Shown here one piece after another: positions 8,539 through 18,237 of a DNA stretch of 64,000 bases. The notes under the pieces are model-generated. The model did no database searches. It was not told where the DNA came from and was given only the letters and a program-made list of their open reading frames with translations. Origin of the DNA: Bacteroidales bacterium (lineage in GTDB: Bacteria; Bacteroidota; Bacteroidia; Bacteroidales; UBA932); NCBI GenBank assembly GCA_017626555.1, contig JAGAIM010000004.1, positions 62,001 through 126,000 on the forward strand, in the 5' to 3' direction. Each line of letters starts with the position of its first letter. Position 1 is the stretch's first letter. The translations under genes were made by a program, and so were the position numbers.

Positions 8539-11535
8539 ATGAATAGAATCAAGACACTATGCGCATCCTTCGTGCTTTCTTGCATAATGGGTGTGTCTGT
8601 ATTCGCCCAGGGCGGATACGAGGTGAAAGGAGTAGTTGTTGACGCAATCGGTCCGATCATCGGTGCAACCGTGATCGAACAGGGCACCACAAACGGTGTT
8701 TCGACCGGTCTTGACGGCGACTATGTCCTTACAGTTTCTAGCGCTGACGCAATTGTAGAGATCAGTTGCATCGGCTATGCTTCACAGCAGTTTGTGGCAT
8801 CACAGGTGCCTGCTACTATTACACTGACCGAAGATGCTCTCTTCCTTGATGACGTAGTCGTAATCGGTTACGGTACTGTCAAGAAGGAAGATATGACAGG
8901 TTCGGTTGCAACCGTTAAGGCTGACGAAATCAACAAGGGTATGATTACATCTCCTGCTGACCTTCTCAAGGGTAAGTCTGCCGGTGTGGTTGTAACTCCA
9001 GGTGGTGGTGCTCCAGGCTCCGGATCGACTATCCGTATCCGTGGTGGTTCATCACTTAATGCAACTAATGACCCTCTTATCATTATTGATGGACTTCCAA
9101 TCAGCAACGACAAGATCATTGGTATGTCTGATCCGCTTTCATCAATCAACCCAAATGACATCGAGTCATTCTCAGTTCTCAAGGATGCGTCTGCAACTGC
9201 AATCTACGGTTCACGTGCATCTAATGGTGTCATCGTGATTACAACAAAGAAAGGATCTAAAACAAAGAACCTCATCCCTCAGATCAATGCTGATTTCTCT
9301 GCATCTTTCAGTCACGTTGACAAGTATGTTGATGTGCTTTCTGCAGATGAACTCAGAAAACTCGTTTCAGACAGAGTTGCAGCAGGTCTTACCGATGCTT
9401 CTGCACTTGCAGCACTTGGTGATGCAAATACAAACTGGCAGAAGGAAATCTATCAACTTGCTCAGACATACGATGCAAACCTCTCTGTAGCAGGTCGCGT
9501 GGATATGGGCAAGGCTGGTGTGCTCCCTTATCGTGTTTCAGGTGGATTTATGTCTCAGGAAGGTGTCCTTATGACAGACCATATGAACAGGGGAACAGTT
9601 TCAGTGAATCTCTCTCCATCATTCCTTGACAACCACCTTACAGTGAACCTCAATGGAAAGGGTGTTTTCACAGAGAGCAACTTTGCAAACCAGGGCGCAA
9701 TCGGTGCAGCAGCAAGGATGAACCCTACTCACCCTGTCTTCGACGACAGTGCAAACGGTATTGAAGGATACTTTGTTCATCGTGGAGCAGACGGAAAACC
9801 TAATGCAATGGCAACTATGAACCCTGTTGCAATGCTCACTCAGAAGACTGACAAGGGTACAGCATCACGTTTCATCGGTAATGCCCAGGTTGACTATAAG
9901 ATTCACGGCCTTGAGGACTTGAGGCTCAACGTAAATGCCGGTATCGACTATGCGAAGTCAGGCGGATTCTGGGAAATCCCTCTCGGATCTGAGATGTCAT
10001 CTCACGACAATACCCAGGATAATGGTGACGGTGGACACGGTGACTATACATACGAGCGTATCGACAAGACTCTCGAAATGTATGCAGCATACAACAAGGA
10101 TTTCACCGGCGGACATCACTTCGATGCAATGCTCGGTTATTCTTGGCAGTCGTTCTACAATAGATCTACCACATACTCATATACTCTTGCTACTGGAAAG
10201 ACAATCGAAGACAAGCAGCCTGCAGGTGAACTCTTCCTTGTTTCTTTCTTCGGCCGTTTGAACTATACATACGACAACCGTTATATGATTACTGCTACTC
10301 TCCGCCGCGACGGAACTTCCCGTTTCATCAATAACAAATGGGGTCTCTTCCCATCTGTCGCATTGGGTTGGAACATAGCAAACGAGGACTTCCTCAAGGA
10401 TCATCCGGTTCTTACTACCCTCAAACTTCGTGCTTCCTGGGGTCAGACCGGTCAGCAGGGAGTAGGTGGATTATATGACACTCAGCCGACATATTATACA
10501 AATGACATCGGAAGTTACTATATGTTCGGAGGTCAGGTGTTCAATCCTATTTCATCACTTGGTTACAATGCTGACCTGAAGTGGGAGACTACTACAACTT
10601 ACAATGTAGGTCTCGACTTCGGTTTCCTTAAGGATCGTATTACTGCGGGTCTTGATGTTTACTATCGTGAGACAACTGATATGATCAACTGGATTCCTGT
10701 ACCTGCTCTGTCTAACCTTACCAACTACCTCAACTCTAACATCGGTAATATGATCAATACCGGATTTGAGTTCGATATCAACGCAATGGCTATCGACACT
10801 GAGGACTGGACTTGGTCAATTGGAGCAAACGTAGCCTATAATTATAACGAGATTACAAAACTTACTGCATCAGCAAACGATAAGACCGGTATTAACACAG
10901 GTGTAATCTCTGGTGGTGTAGGTAACACTGTTCAGCAGCATCAGGTAGGCTACGCTCCATCTGCATTCTACGTTTATCAGCAGGTTTACGACCAGAATGG
11001 TCTTCCTCTCGAGGGTGTATATGTGGACCGCAATGGTGACAGCAAGATTGATGAAGGTGACAAGTATTTCTATCACAAGCCGGCTGCAGACTGGAACGTA
11101 GGTCTCAATACTACACTCACATATAAGAACTGGACTCTTGCTGCATCAGGACACGGAAGTTTCGGTAACTGGATATACAACAATACAGCATCAGACGGTG
11201 AAATGTTCGGTGACCTCTGGACAAACAACTTCACGAGCAACCGTCTTTCTTCTTCACTTGTTTCAGATTTCAATAGCGCTCAGTATCATTCTGACTACTA
11301 TATTACGAATGCATCATTCTTCAAGATTGATAATGTGACACTCGGCTATACCTTCCCAAGTCTCTTCAAGAACAAGGACGGTCGTGGACTCGGTCTCAAT
11401 ATCTATGCAACAGCACAGAATGTGGCAACAATCACAAAATATGCTGGTCTTGATCCTGAGGTATTCGGCGGTATTGACAACAACCTTTACCCACGTCCAA
11501 GGACTTATATCCTCGGAATTAAACTTAACTTCTAA
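8539..11535 (+). CDS. susC: SusC/RagA-family TonB-dependent transporter (starch locus copy 1)
   Basis: A 998-residue outer-membrane beta-barrel importer. A signal peptide ends at VFAQ (about residue 24). A CarboxypepD_reg-like domain follows (YEVKGVVVDAIGPIIGATV, about 27-105). The plug domain starts at the TonB-box region DDVVVIGYGTVKKEDMTGSV, with PLIIIDGLP and ATAIYGSRASNGVI as family signatures. The barrel ends with NLYPRPRTYILGIKLNF, a typical aromatic C-terminus. There is no STN domain, so anti-sigma signalling is unlikely. It is followed after 13 nt by its SusD partner, and by a SusE-type lipoprotein and a surface amylase, which points to starch or maltooligosaccharides as cargo. Confidence 0.97.
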   Translation: MNRIKTLCASFVLSCIMGVSVFAQGGYEVKGVVVDAIGPIIGATVIEQGTTNGVSTGLDGDYVLTVSSADAIVEISCIGYASQQFVASQVPATITLTEDALFLDDVVVIGYGTVKKEDMTGSVATVKADEINKGMITSPADLLKGKSAGVVVTPGGGAPGSGSTIRIRGGSSLNATNDPLIIIDGLPISNDKIIGMSDPLSSINPNDIESFSVLKDASATAIYGSRASNGVIVITTKKGSKTKNLIPQINADFSASFSHVDKYVDVLSADELRKLVSDRVAAGLTDASALAALGDANTNWQKEIYQLAQTYDANLSVAGRVDMGKAGVLPYRVSGGFMSQEGVLMTDHMNRGTVSVNLSPSFLDNHLTVNLNGKGVFTESNFANQGAIGAAARMNPTHPVFDDSANGIEGYFVHRGADGKPNAMATMNPVAMLTQKTDKGTASRFIGNAQVDYKIHGLEDLRLNVNAGIDYAKSGGFWEIPLGSEMSSHDNTQDNGDGGHGDYTYERIDKTLEMYAAYNKDFTGGHHFDAMLGYSWQSFYNRSTTYSYTLATGKTIEDKQPAGELFLVSFFGRLNYTYDNRYMITATLRRDGTSRFINNKWGLFPSVALGWNIANEDFLKDHPVLTTLKLRASWGQTGQQGVGGLYDTQPTYYTNDIGSYYMFGGQVFNPISSLGYNADLKWETTTTYNVGLDFGFLKDRITAGLDVYYRETTDMINWIPVPALSNLTNYLNSNIGNMINTGFEFDINAMAIDTEDWTWSIGANVAYNYNEITKLTASANDKTGINTGVISGGVGNTVQQHQVGYAPSAFYVYQQVYDQNGLPLEGVYVDRNGDSKIDEGDKYFYHKPAADWNVGLNTTLTYKNWTLAASGHGSFGNWIYNNTASDGEMFGDLWTNNFTSNRLSSSLVSDFNSAQYHSDYYITNASFFKIDNVTLGYTFPSLFKNKDGRGLGLNIYATAQNVATITKYAGLDPEVFGGIDNNLYPRPRTYILGIKLNF

Positions 11536-11548
11536 TCAGTAAGGAGAT

Positions 11549-13240
11549 ATGAAAACATTGAAATATATAATTGGCGCCCTTGTTTCGGCTGCCGTGCTTT
11601 CTTCGTGCGTGGGTGATCTTAATGTCACTCCGATCGATCCTGCGCTGAATACTCCGGACAAGGTGCTCAAGACAGAGGCAGATTACTTTAATCTTCTTGC
11701 CGGCTGCTACACAGGATTTGCTACCAGCGGATACAAAGGTCCTAACGGAGACCCAAGTATATCAGGTCTCGACGGTGGTCAGAGCCAGTATTTCCGCGGT
11801 CTCTATCACCTCAATGGCGTGACTACAGACGAGGTTGTCTGTGGTTGGAACGATGCCGGAATGCCAGATCTTTCCAAGGCTTCCTGGAATGCTGACAATA
11901 CATTCGTAATGTCTTTCTACTATCGTATCCTCCATCAGGTGGCTATCTTCAACGAGTTCATCCGCAAAGCGAACGAGGCTACTATTGACCTTCCAAAGAA
12001 GGGACAGTGGATTGCAGAGGCACGTACTCTCCGTGCAATGTGCTGGCTTCACGCTATCGACAACTTCGGTAACGTTCCTTTCGCTACTGAGGAGTCTTCT
12101 GTAGGTTCAACTGCTCCTAAGCAGATTGCTCGTGCTGATCTCTTCAAATATATTGAGGAAGAACTTACAGAGGTTCTTGCAGGTGACGACCTTTATGGTT
12201 ATGCAGAGGGCGAATATGGCCGTGCAAACAAAGGTCTTGCAGCAATGATTCTTGCTAAACTCTATCTCAATGCAGAGGTTTATCTCGGCAAGGCTGAGGG
12301 TGCAGGCTACTATCAGAAATGTGCAAACGTGCTTGCTCCGCTTGTTGGAAAATACAATCTTCACACAACTTCAAAGGGTACTTACACAGCATACGAGGAA
12401 CTCTTCCTTGCTGATAACCACAATTGTAAGGAAGAAATCATTTTTGCAATTCAGCAGGATGGTGTGAATACTCAGAGTTGGGGTGTAACTCAGTATATGG
12501 TATTCGCTTCTACAGGTGGAACAATGAATGCAGAGTCTATCGGAATTTCTTCAGGATGGGGTGGTCTTCGTACAACTCCTCAGTTCTTCGACTATTTCTC
12601 AGAGTCTGATGACAGATTCCTTTTCTATGTAAAGGATATCCAGGATAAGGATCTTGAGAGACTTTACGAGGCTGAGAAGAAGAAGTATGACGAGGATCTT
12701 GCAGCAGGTAAGAACCCTGAGCCTATCAAGCCATACGAAGAGTGGATTGAAGGAAAGCACCATACTAAGGATATTGCTGATATGGGCAAATTCGAGAATG
12801 GATATCCTCTTATGAAGTGGAAGAATATGAACAGTGATGGAACTCCAGGACAGTCTAACGGTTTCGTTGATGTCGATTGGCCAGTTTACCGCTATGCAGA
12901 TGCTCTTCTTATGCTTGCCGAGTGTGAACTCAGAGGTGCAACAGTAAGTGGCGGTATGACAGGTAAGGCTGCGATGGATGCAGTACGCGCTCGCGCTGGT
13001 ATGACTCCAATCGCATTGACTGAGGCTAATATCCTTGAGGAGCGTGCACGCGAACTCTTCCAGGAGGGTCACCGTCGTTCAGACCTCATCCGTTTCGGAA
13101 AGTACACTAAGGGCTACAACTGGTCTTGGAAAGGTGGCAATGTCAATGGACAGGATATCGCAGATCACTTCGTTCTGTTCCCTATTCCTAACAGTGACCT
13201 GAACTCTAACTCCAACCTTGTTCAGAACTCTGGCTACTAA
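11549..13240 (+). CDS. susD: SusD/RagB-family nutrient-binding lipoprotein (copy 1)
   Basis: A 563-residue surface lipoprotein that forms the lid of the SusC barrel and binds glycan. The lipobox ends at C20 (AAVLSSC). The family core is visible in TLRAMCWLHAIDNFGNVPF (TPR part) and the C-terminal ERARELFQEGHRRSDLIRFG, followed by LFPIPNSDLNSNSNLVQNSGY. Length is within the family range. A purine-rich AAGGAGAT lies directly before the ATG, but the spacing is too short for an ideal Shine-Dalgarno. Codon use matches susC and susE, so the trio looks like one unit. Confidence 0.96.
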   Translation: MKTLKYIIGALVSAAVLSSCVGDLNVTPIDPALNTPDKVLKTEADYFNLLAGCYTGFATSGYKGPNGDPSISGLDGGQSQYFRGLYHLNGVTTDEVVCGWNDAGMPDLSKASWNADNTFVMSFYYRILHQVAIFNEFIRKANEATIDLPKKGQWIAEARTLRAMCWLHAIDNFGNVPFATEESSVGSTAPKQIARADLFKYIEEELTEVLAGDDLYGYAEGEYGRANKGLAAMILAKLYLNAEVYLGKAEGAGYYQKCANVLAPLVGKYNLHTTSKGTYTAYEELFLADNHNCKEEIIFAIQQDGVNTQSWGVTQYMVFASTGGTMNAESIGISSGWGGLRTTPQFFDYFSESDDRFLFYVKDIQDKDLERLYEAEKKKYDEDLAAGKNPEPIKPYEEWIEGKHHTKDIADMGKFENGYPLMKWKNMNSDGTPGQSNGFVDVDWPVYRYADALLMLAECELRGATVSGGMTGKAAMDAVRARAGMTPIALTEANILEERARELFQEGHRRSDLIRFGKYTKGYNWSWKGGNVNGQDIADHFVLFPIPNSDLNSNSNLVQNSGY

Positions 13241-13263
13241 TGGAGACAAAAAAATTCAAGAAT

Positions 13264-15006
13264 ATGAAAATAACTAAATATTTGATGATGCTGGCTGCTG
13301 CTGCAGGACTTGCAGTTGCTTGCCAGAAGGAAGAGAAGCTGGTATTCGATCCAGCCGTGGTCGTTGCACCTGTTCTTAATCCGGTTGCTGATATGGTCGT
13401 TACAGACGACAATATGAACGATAAGGTTAAGTTCACTTGGTCTGCTGCAGATTTCGGACTTAATGTTGTTGTTAACTATACTCTCGTGACTTCTTATGCT
13501 GATGCAGCAGAGGTGGCCATTGTGAAAGATATTACATCTACAGAGGCTGAGGTGGCATTGGCAACTCTTAACGGTGTTTTCTTCAATGATATGAAGATGC
13601 CGGCAGGTGAGGCTAATAAGGTGAAGTTCAGAGTGTTTGCTCATCTTACTGATTCAGAGAATTTTTATTCCGAGGCTGTAGAGGCTAACTTCACTGCCAA
13701 GGAGGCAGAGAAGACATTCCCACCTTCAATTTATGGTGTTGTAGGTACACTTAACGGCTGGGCTGCTCCAGACGTGAATATGGGTGATGCCGGTGACGGA
13801 ATGTATGTTGCCAAGAATGTTGTGTTCGATCAGGGAGAGAACTGGTTCAAGATCAGAGCAAATGAAGAATGGGTTGATGCAGAGAACTATGGACTTGAGG
13901 CAAAGCAGGCAATTACTGTTGATGCAGGTTTCCCTCTTACTGTCGGTGGCGGCTCTCAGGATATCGGTGTTGCTGACGGAACATACGATGTATGGTTCGA
14001 CAAGACAAATATGATGGTATATGCAATGACCCCAGGCAAGCATCCTAAGGATGCCGGTCAGGGTGAAGTTGTCGTACCTGTTGATCCTGCTACTCTTGAT
14101 TGGTATATCGTTGGTCAGTTCAATAACTGGACAACAGCAGACGCTAATTACAAACTTACTGCTGATGCAGATGGCAAGTGGTTTGTGCTTAAGGGCTTTG
14201 TTGCTGATGGCCAGGGATTCAAGTTCCACGCAGCAGGTGATGATAATTGGGCTGTGAACAGAGGTGCCGAAGGTGATGTAGAACCTGCAGAAGCACCTGT
14301 AGGTGAGGAGTTCGCTCTCGTTGCAAACGGAAAGAACATTTCTCTCACTGCCGGTACATACGATGTTTATGTAAGCAGCGCTTTTGATAAAGTTATGTTT
14401 ATGGCAGAGGGCAAGGAACCTGCGAAGTATGTAGAATGGATCTATGTACCAGGTAATCATCAGGGATGGTCTCCAGCAACTGCACCTGCTCTCAGAAGTG
14501 CAAACAAGGATGGCGTGTACACCGGATTTGTAAACTTCAACGGTGATTTCAAGTTTACTCAGGTTCGTGACTGGGCTGGAGAGTATAACTCAGGCCATTT
14601 TGAAACATACGCGGATGGTTTTGCAGCAAGTACAGACGGTTCAAATATTACCGCTCCTGCAGGCTATTATTATGTGACTGCAAATGTTCCTGAGAAGAAA
14701 CTCGACGCTGTCAAGGTTGTCTGGGGTGTCATCGGAGATGCAACAACAGGCGGCTGGGATACAGATCAGGATATGGCTTGGGATGATGCTAAGAAATGCT
14801 GGACTGCAGAAGTTGCACTCACTGCCGCTGGAGGCTGGAAGTTCCGTGCAAACGACGACTGGGCCATTAACCTTGGAGGTGCATTTGAAGACCTCACTAT
14901 GGATGGTGGCAATATGAGTGTCACAGAGGACGGCACTTATGCTATCGAACTTTATACTGAGCGTACTGACACAGATAAATTCTACTGTACAGTAACAAAG
15001 AAATAA
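13264..15006 (+). CDS. susE: SusE-type outer-membrane starch-binding lipoprotein with four binding modules
   Basis: A 580-residue lipoprotein with its lipobox Cys at residue 20 (GLAVAC), followed by QKEE, an acidic patch like the Bacteroidota surface-export signal. An N-terminal SusE domain (PVADMVVTDDNMNDKVKFTW) is followed by four beta-sandwich modules beginning near YGVVGTLNGW (158), WYIVGQFNNW, WIYVPGNHQGW and WGVIGDATTGGW. Their aromatic clusters fit starch binding in the SusE/SusF manner. ATG 13264 is chosen because it gives the lipoprotein signal directly; ATG 13240, overlapping the susD stop, would add eight polar residues. Module 1 resembles a module inserted in the downstream amylase. 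No separate susF exists. Confidence 0.9.
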   Translation: MKITKYLMMLAAAAGLAVACQKEEKLVFDPAVVVAPVLNPVADMVVTDDNMNDKVKFTWSAADFGLNVVVNYTLVTSYADAAEVAIVKDITSTEAEVALATLNGVFFNDMKMPAGEANKVKFRVFAHLTDSENFYSEAVEANFTAKEAEKTFPPSIYGVVGTLNGWAAPDVNMGDAGDGMYVAKNVVFDQGENWFKIRANEEWVDAENYGLEAKQAITVDAGFPLTVGGGSQDIGVADGTYDVWFDKTNMMVYAMTPGKHPKDAGQGEVVVPVDPATLDWYIVGQFNNWTTADANYKLTADADGKWFVLKGFVADGQGFKFHAAGDDNWAVNRGAEGDVEPAEAPVGEEFALVANGKNISLTAGTYDVYVSSAFDKVMFMAEGKEPAKYVEWIYVPGNHQGWSPATAPALRSANKDGVYTGFVNFNGDFKFTQVRDWAGEYNSGHFETYADGFAASTDGSNITAPAGYYYVTANVPEKKLDAVKVVWGVIGDATTGGWDTDQDMAWDDAKKCWTAEVALTAAGGWKFRANDDWAINLGGAFEDLTMDGGNMSVTEDGTYAIELYTERTDTDKFYCTVTKK

Positions 15007-15014
15007 TTGCTTTT

Positions 15015-15046
15015 AAGCCTGTGGTTCCTGACCGGACCACGGGCTT
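15015..15046 (+). terminator. hairpin between susE and the amylase gene (attenuator-like)
   Basis: AAGCCTGTGGT at 15015-15025 pairs with ACCACGGGCTT at 15036-15046 (11 bp, one G-T pair). It is followed by only a weak T stretch, so it may lower rather than stop transcription, or protect the upstream mRNA. Confidence 0.55.
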
Positions 15047-15072
15047 CCATTTGTATATTCAAGTATCTATTC

Positions 15073-17910
15073 ATGAAGAGATTATTTTTTATCCTATTGA
15101 CTTTCGTCTTTATCTTCGGATCTTGTACGGAAGAAGTGGGCAATGGAAAATTTTCCGTTGCACCGGAAAACCTCAGGTTCGCCAAGGCAGGTGAGGTGAG
15201 AACTCTTGCCATTAATACCCAATCTGAATGGACGATAGAAGTTCTGGGCGGCGAAGGCTGGCTGACTGTAAATCCTCTTTCGGGAAGAGGTACAGGACGT
15301 CCTTCTGTTACAGCCTCTATGAACCCGGCTCTGGAAAGGACGGCTACAATCAATGTATCGGTAGGTGGAGCGACTGTGTCGGTTGCTGTGACTCAAGATG
15401 GAGTTAATCTTGACGAGAATATCGTGCCTGATGCAGCGTCAGGAATCGTCGTTGATCCTGTTAAACCGGATGCAGATGGTTCTTGTACAATTAAGTTCAA
15501 TGCTCCGAGCGGCTCTGAATTGTTCGGTTATACTGGTGAACTCTATGCGCACCTTGGTCTCATTGTAGATGACGAGTGGGCATTTGTGCCGGCAGACTGG
15601 GATGAAAATATTGATAAGTGCAAATTTTCCAATATCGGAGAGAACGCGTGGGAACTCAAGATAGAGCCTTCTATTCGTGAGTTTTTTGGCTCTGGAGAAA
15701 CACCTGTGACCAGATTGGCTATTGTTGTCAGAAGTGCAGACGGTACTCTTCAGACCAGACCAGACCAGTTCAATTCGATAAAGGACAGCAAATACCAGTT
15801 AGTTCCTTTTATTCCAGATCCTGTTGTTGACGAGGCTATGCCTGCAGACCTGAAGCAAGGAATCAATATTCACAGTGACAACTCCGTCACATTTGTCCTC
15901 TATGCAATGGACAAGGATGGAGCGATGCACGACTATTGCTATCTCGTAGGAGACTGGAACAATTTCGAGAGAGTTCCGGAAGCATCAATGAAGCGTGACG
16001 CAAAGGCAGGATGCTGGTGGCTTAAGGTTGATGGGTTTGATCCAAACAAGGAATACAGATATAACTTCAGGTTAGGCAATCCGCCGGCGTCTGACATCTG
16101 TGTCAGCAATCCATACACTGAAATCGTATATGACCAGTGGAATGACCAATATATAGCCGGAGTTCCAGCATTCCCTGCAGGTGCAAAGCAACTTGTATCT
16201 GCGTTCCAGATCAACAGGCCTGCATATAACTGGAAGCACTCTGACTTCAAGGTTGAGGATAAGAATGATCTCGTGATCTATGAGATGCTTTTCCGTGATT
16301 TTACCACTTCACAGAATATCGCAGGTGCAATGGCACAACTTGATTATATCGAGAATCTCGGTGTGAACGCAATCGAACTTATGCCTATCCAGGAGTTTGA
16401 CGGCAACCTCAGTTGGGGATATAACCCTAACCATTGGTTCGCTCTTGACAAGTACTACGGAACACGTGAGGAGTATAAGGAGTTCATTGATGAATGCCAC
16501 TCGCGCGGTATCGCTGTGATCATAGACGTCGTGTATAATCACGCTACTGGCTCTCATACTTGGGCTAAGATGTGGTGGGCTGGTGACCGCACTGCTTCAA
16601 ACAACCCTTGGTTCAATGAATATGCAACTCATCCATACAACGTATATCACGATATGAACCACGAGAACGAAATGGTCAAGGATCACGTCAAGAGAAGTCT
16701 TGAATACCTCCTTACCGAATATGATGTCGATGGATTCCGTTTTGACCTTACAAAGGGATTCACACAGAAGAAGACAGATCCGGACGTAGCCGCGTGGGGA
16801 CGTTACGATCAGTCGCGTGTGGATATCCTCAAGGGATATGCAGACCACATCTGGTCAGTGAACAGTGACGCTGTCGTAATCTTCGAGCATCTCTCAGATT
16901 GGGATGAGGAAAAGGTTCTCGCCGAGCACGGTATCCAGTTGTGGAGAAACGTGAACCACGAGTATCGCACTGCTGTAGGTGGCGGTTCGGGCAATTTTTC
17001 TAATATGTATTCAACTGCTCCGTTCGGCGGCTTTGTCGGATATATGGAGAGCCACGATGAGGAGCGCATCTGCTATGGTGCAGGTGCCGATGCATCTTCT
17101 GTGACTTGGGGTATCTGCGGTACACTCACTGGCTGGACTTCAGACATCACAATGTCTGCTGACGGTGTGTTCTTCTCTGCTAAGAATGTTACATTCAAGG
17201 CGGATGATATGTTTAAGATCCGTGGTAACGGTGAGTGGAACGATGCATTCAATTATGGTGCATCAACTAAGGGTTACAAACTGCCACTCAATACAGGATA
17301 TGCTCTTACCCTCGGTTCGGGATCACAGGATATGGCAGTTCCGGCAGCCGGTACATACGACATCTATTTCAGCCTTGATGCTGAGATGGTGTGGCTTATG
17401 AGTCCAGGAAAACGTCCTGAGGATCCTTCTGTAACTCCTGGCGAGACAGAGGATGCCCTCACCGTCGCAATGCGTCGTGCAGGTGCTTCTGCAGCATTCT
17501 TCCTCACTGTCCCTGGCCCTAAGATGATCTGGCAGTTCGGTGAGATCGGATATGACTACTCTATCGATTATAATGACCGTACCGGTGAGAAGCCTGTGGT
17601 TACAGATGCATATATGGCAGTACCTCAGCGCAAGGCTCTTTATGATACTTACGCTTCTCTTCTGAAGTTCCGCAGCGAGAACCCTCGTTTCTTCGATTCT
17701 GATGCTAAGTTCGAGTGGACTCCTTCTGGAACATTGAAGAAGATCACCTGCTCGGTTGACGGAAAGACATTCCACGTGGTGGGCAACTTCGCTAAGACTT
17801 CAGCGACGTATGACGTACCGGACGGAGCCTGGACAGATTATATCAATGGTGGTACCGTTTCCGGCTCGATCACTCTCAAGGAAGGCGAGTTCCGCCTCTT
17901 GACAAAGTAG
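15073..17910 (+). CDS. surface GH13 alpha-amylase lipoprotein with BACON domain and an internal starch-binding module
   Basis: A 945-residue lipoprotein that cuts starch at the cell surface, filling the SusG role. Lipobox C18 (FIFGSC) is followed by TEE, a surface-export-like signal. A BACON-type domain comes next (FSVAPENLRFAKAGE to VAVTQDG), then a CBM48-like segment (YCYLVGDWNNFE), then GH13 from LVIYEMLFRDF. Catalytic residues are D558 (DGFRFDLT), E605 (VIFEHLS) and D662 (ESHDEE), with VIIDVVYNH as region I. Between D662 and the last barrel strand (AAFFLTVPGPKMIWQFGE) lies an extra module of about 115 residues (675-790) that resembles module 1 of SusE. ATG 15073 gives the signal peptide; upstream frame positions overlap the hairpin. 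Confidence 0.95.
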   Translation: MKRLFFILLTFVFIFGSCTEEVGNGKFSVAPENLRFAKAGEVRTLAINTQSEWTIEVLGGEGWLTVNPLSGRGTGRPSVTASMNPALERTATINVSVGGATVSVAVTQDGVNLDENIVPDAASGIVVDPVKPDADGSCTIKFNAPSGSELFGYTGELYAHLGLIVDDEWAFVPADWDENIDKCKFSNIGENAWELKIEPSIREFFGSGETPVTRLAIVVRSADGTLQTRPDQFNSIKDSKYQLVPFIPDPVVDEAMPADLKQGINIHSDNSVTFVLYAMDKDGAMHDYCYLVGDWNNFERVPEASMKRDAKAGCWWLKVDGFDPNKEYRYNFRLGNPPASDICVSNPYTEIVYDQWNDQYIAGVPAFPAGAKQLVSAFQINRPAYNWKHSDFKVEDKNDLVIYEMLFRDFTTSQNIAGAMAQLDYIENLGVNAIELMPIQEFDGNLSWGYNPNHWFALDKYYGTREEYKEFIDECHSRGIAVIIDVVYNHATGSHTWAKMWWAGDRTASNNPWFNEYATHPYNVYHDMNHENEMVKDHVKRSLEYLLTEYDVDGFRFDLTKGFTQKKTDPDVAAWGRYDQSRVDILKGYADHIWSVNSDAVVIFEHLSDWDEEKVLAEHGIQLWRNVNHEYRTAVGGGSGNFSNMYSTAPFGGFVGYMESHDEERICYGAGADASSVTWGICGTLTGWTSDITMSADGVFFSAKNVTFKADDMFKIRGNGEWNDAFNYGASTKGYKLPLNTGYALTLGSGSQDMAVPAAGTYDIYFSLDAEMVWLMSPGKRPEDPSVTPGETEDALTVAMRRAGASAAFFLTVPGPKMIWQFGEIGYDYSIDYNDRTGEKPVVTDAYMAVPQRKALYDTYASLLKFRSENPRFFDSDAKFEWTPSGTLKKITCSVDGKTFHVVGNFAKTSATYDVPDGAWTDYINGGTVSGSITLKEGEFRLLTK

Positions 17911-17938
17911 ATGCCGGATTGAAATAAAACCTTTATCC

Positions 17939-17974
17939 ATTCCCTGTAACCTTCCTGGTTGCAGGGAATTTTAT
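17939..17974 (+). terminator. intrinsic terminator after the amylase gene
   Basis: ATTCCCTGTAACC (17939-17951) pairs with GGTTGCAGGGAAT (17957-17969) over 13 bp with one G-T pair and is followed by a TTTTA tract. It closes the sus transcript. Confidence 0.85.
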
Positions 17975-18024
17975 ATACTGTCCGTAATCTCCTTAGCAGA
18001 GAAACCCTGCATTTATGAAATCCC

Positions 18025-18131
18025 CTCACGGTGGGCATATTCTGCTCCTACCGTGAGAGGAAATGTGCCTCCTGGATCAGTGCAGAGGGTTTGGGTTCAC
18101 ACGGTGGGTAGCAAAAATACCCACCACGTGA
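18025..18131. repeat. pair of related imperfect palindromes
   Basis: Palindrome A pairs CTCACGGT (18025-18032) with ACCGTGAG (18050-18057). Palindrome B pairs 18097-18110 with 18118-18131 (14 bp, two mismatches). Both contain CACGGTGGG, and a GTGAGAG(A)GG word follows each right arm. They may be decayed copies of a palindromic intergenic repeat or operator-like structures upstream of the second susC. Confidence 0.5.
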
Positions 18132-18237
18132 GAGAGGAATCTACAGAAGTTGAAAAGCAATATTTCTGGCGGAGATTATGTTTGGTCTGAGGATTGTTCA
18201 CCCGTTTGTAAATTAGAATAATTATAAACGGACTTAT

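Larger units (their letters stand above)
17911..18237. other. 327-bp intergenic region between the amylase and the second susC
   Basis: It contains a clear terminator (17939-17974) and two further imperfect palindromes (18025-18057 and 18097-18131) that share CACGGTGGG and GTGAGAG words. No protein-coding potential or TAnnTTTG box was recognised. Confidence 0.7.
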
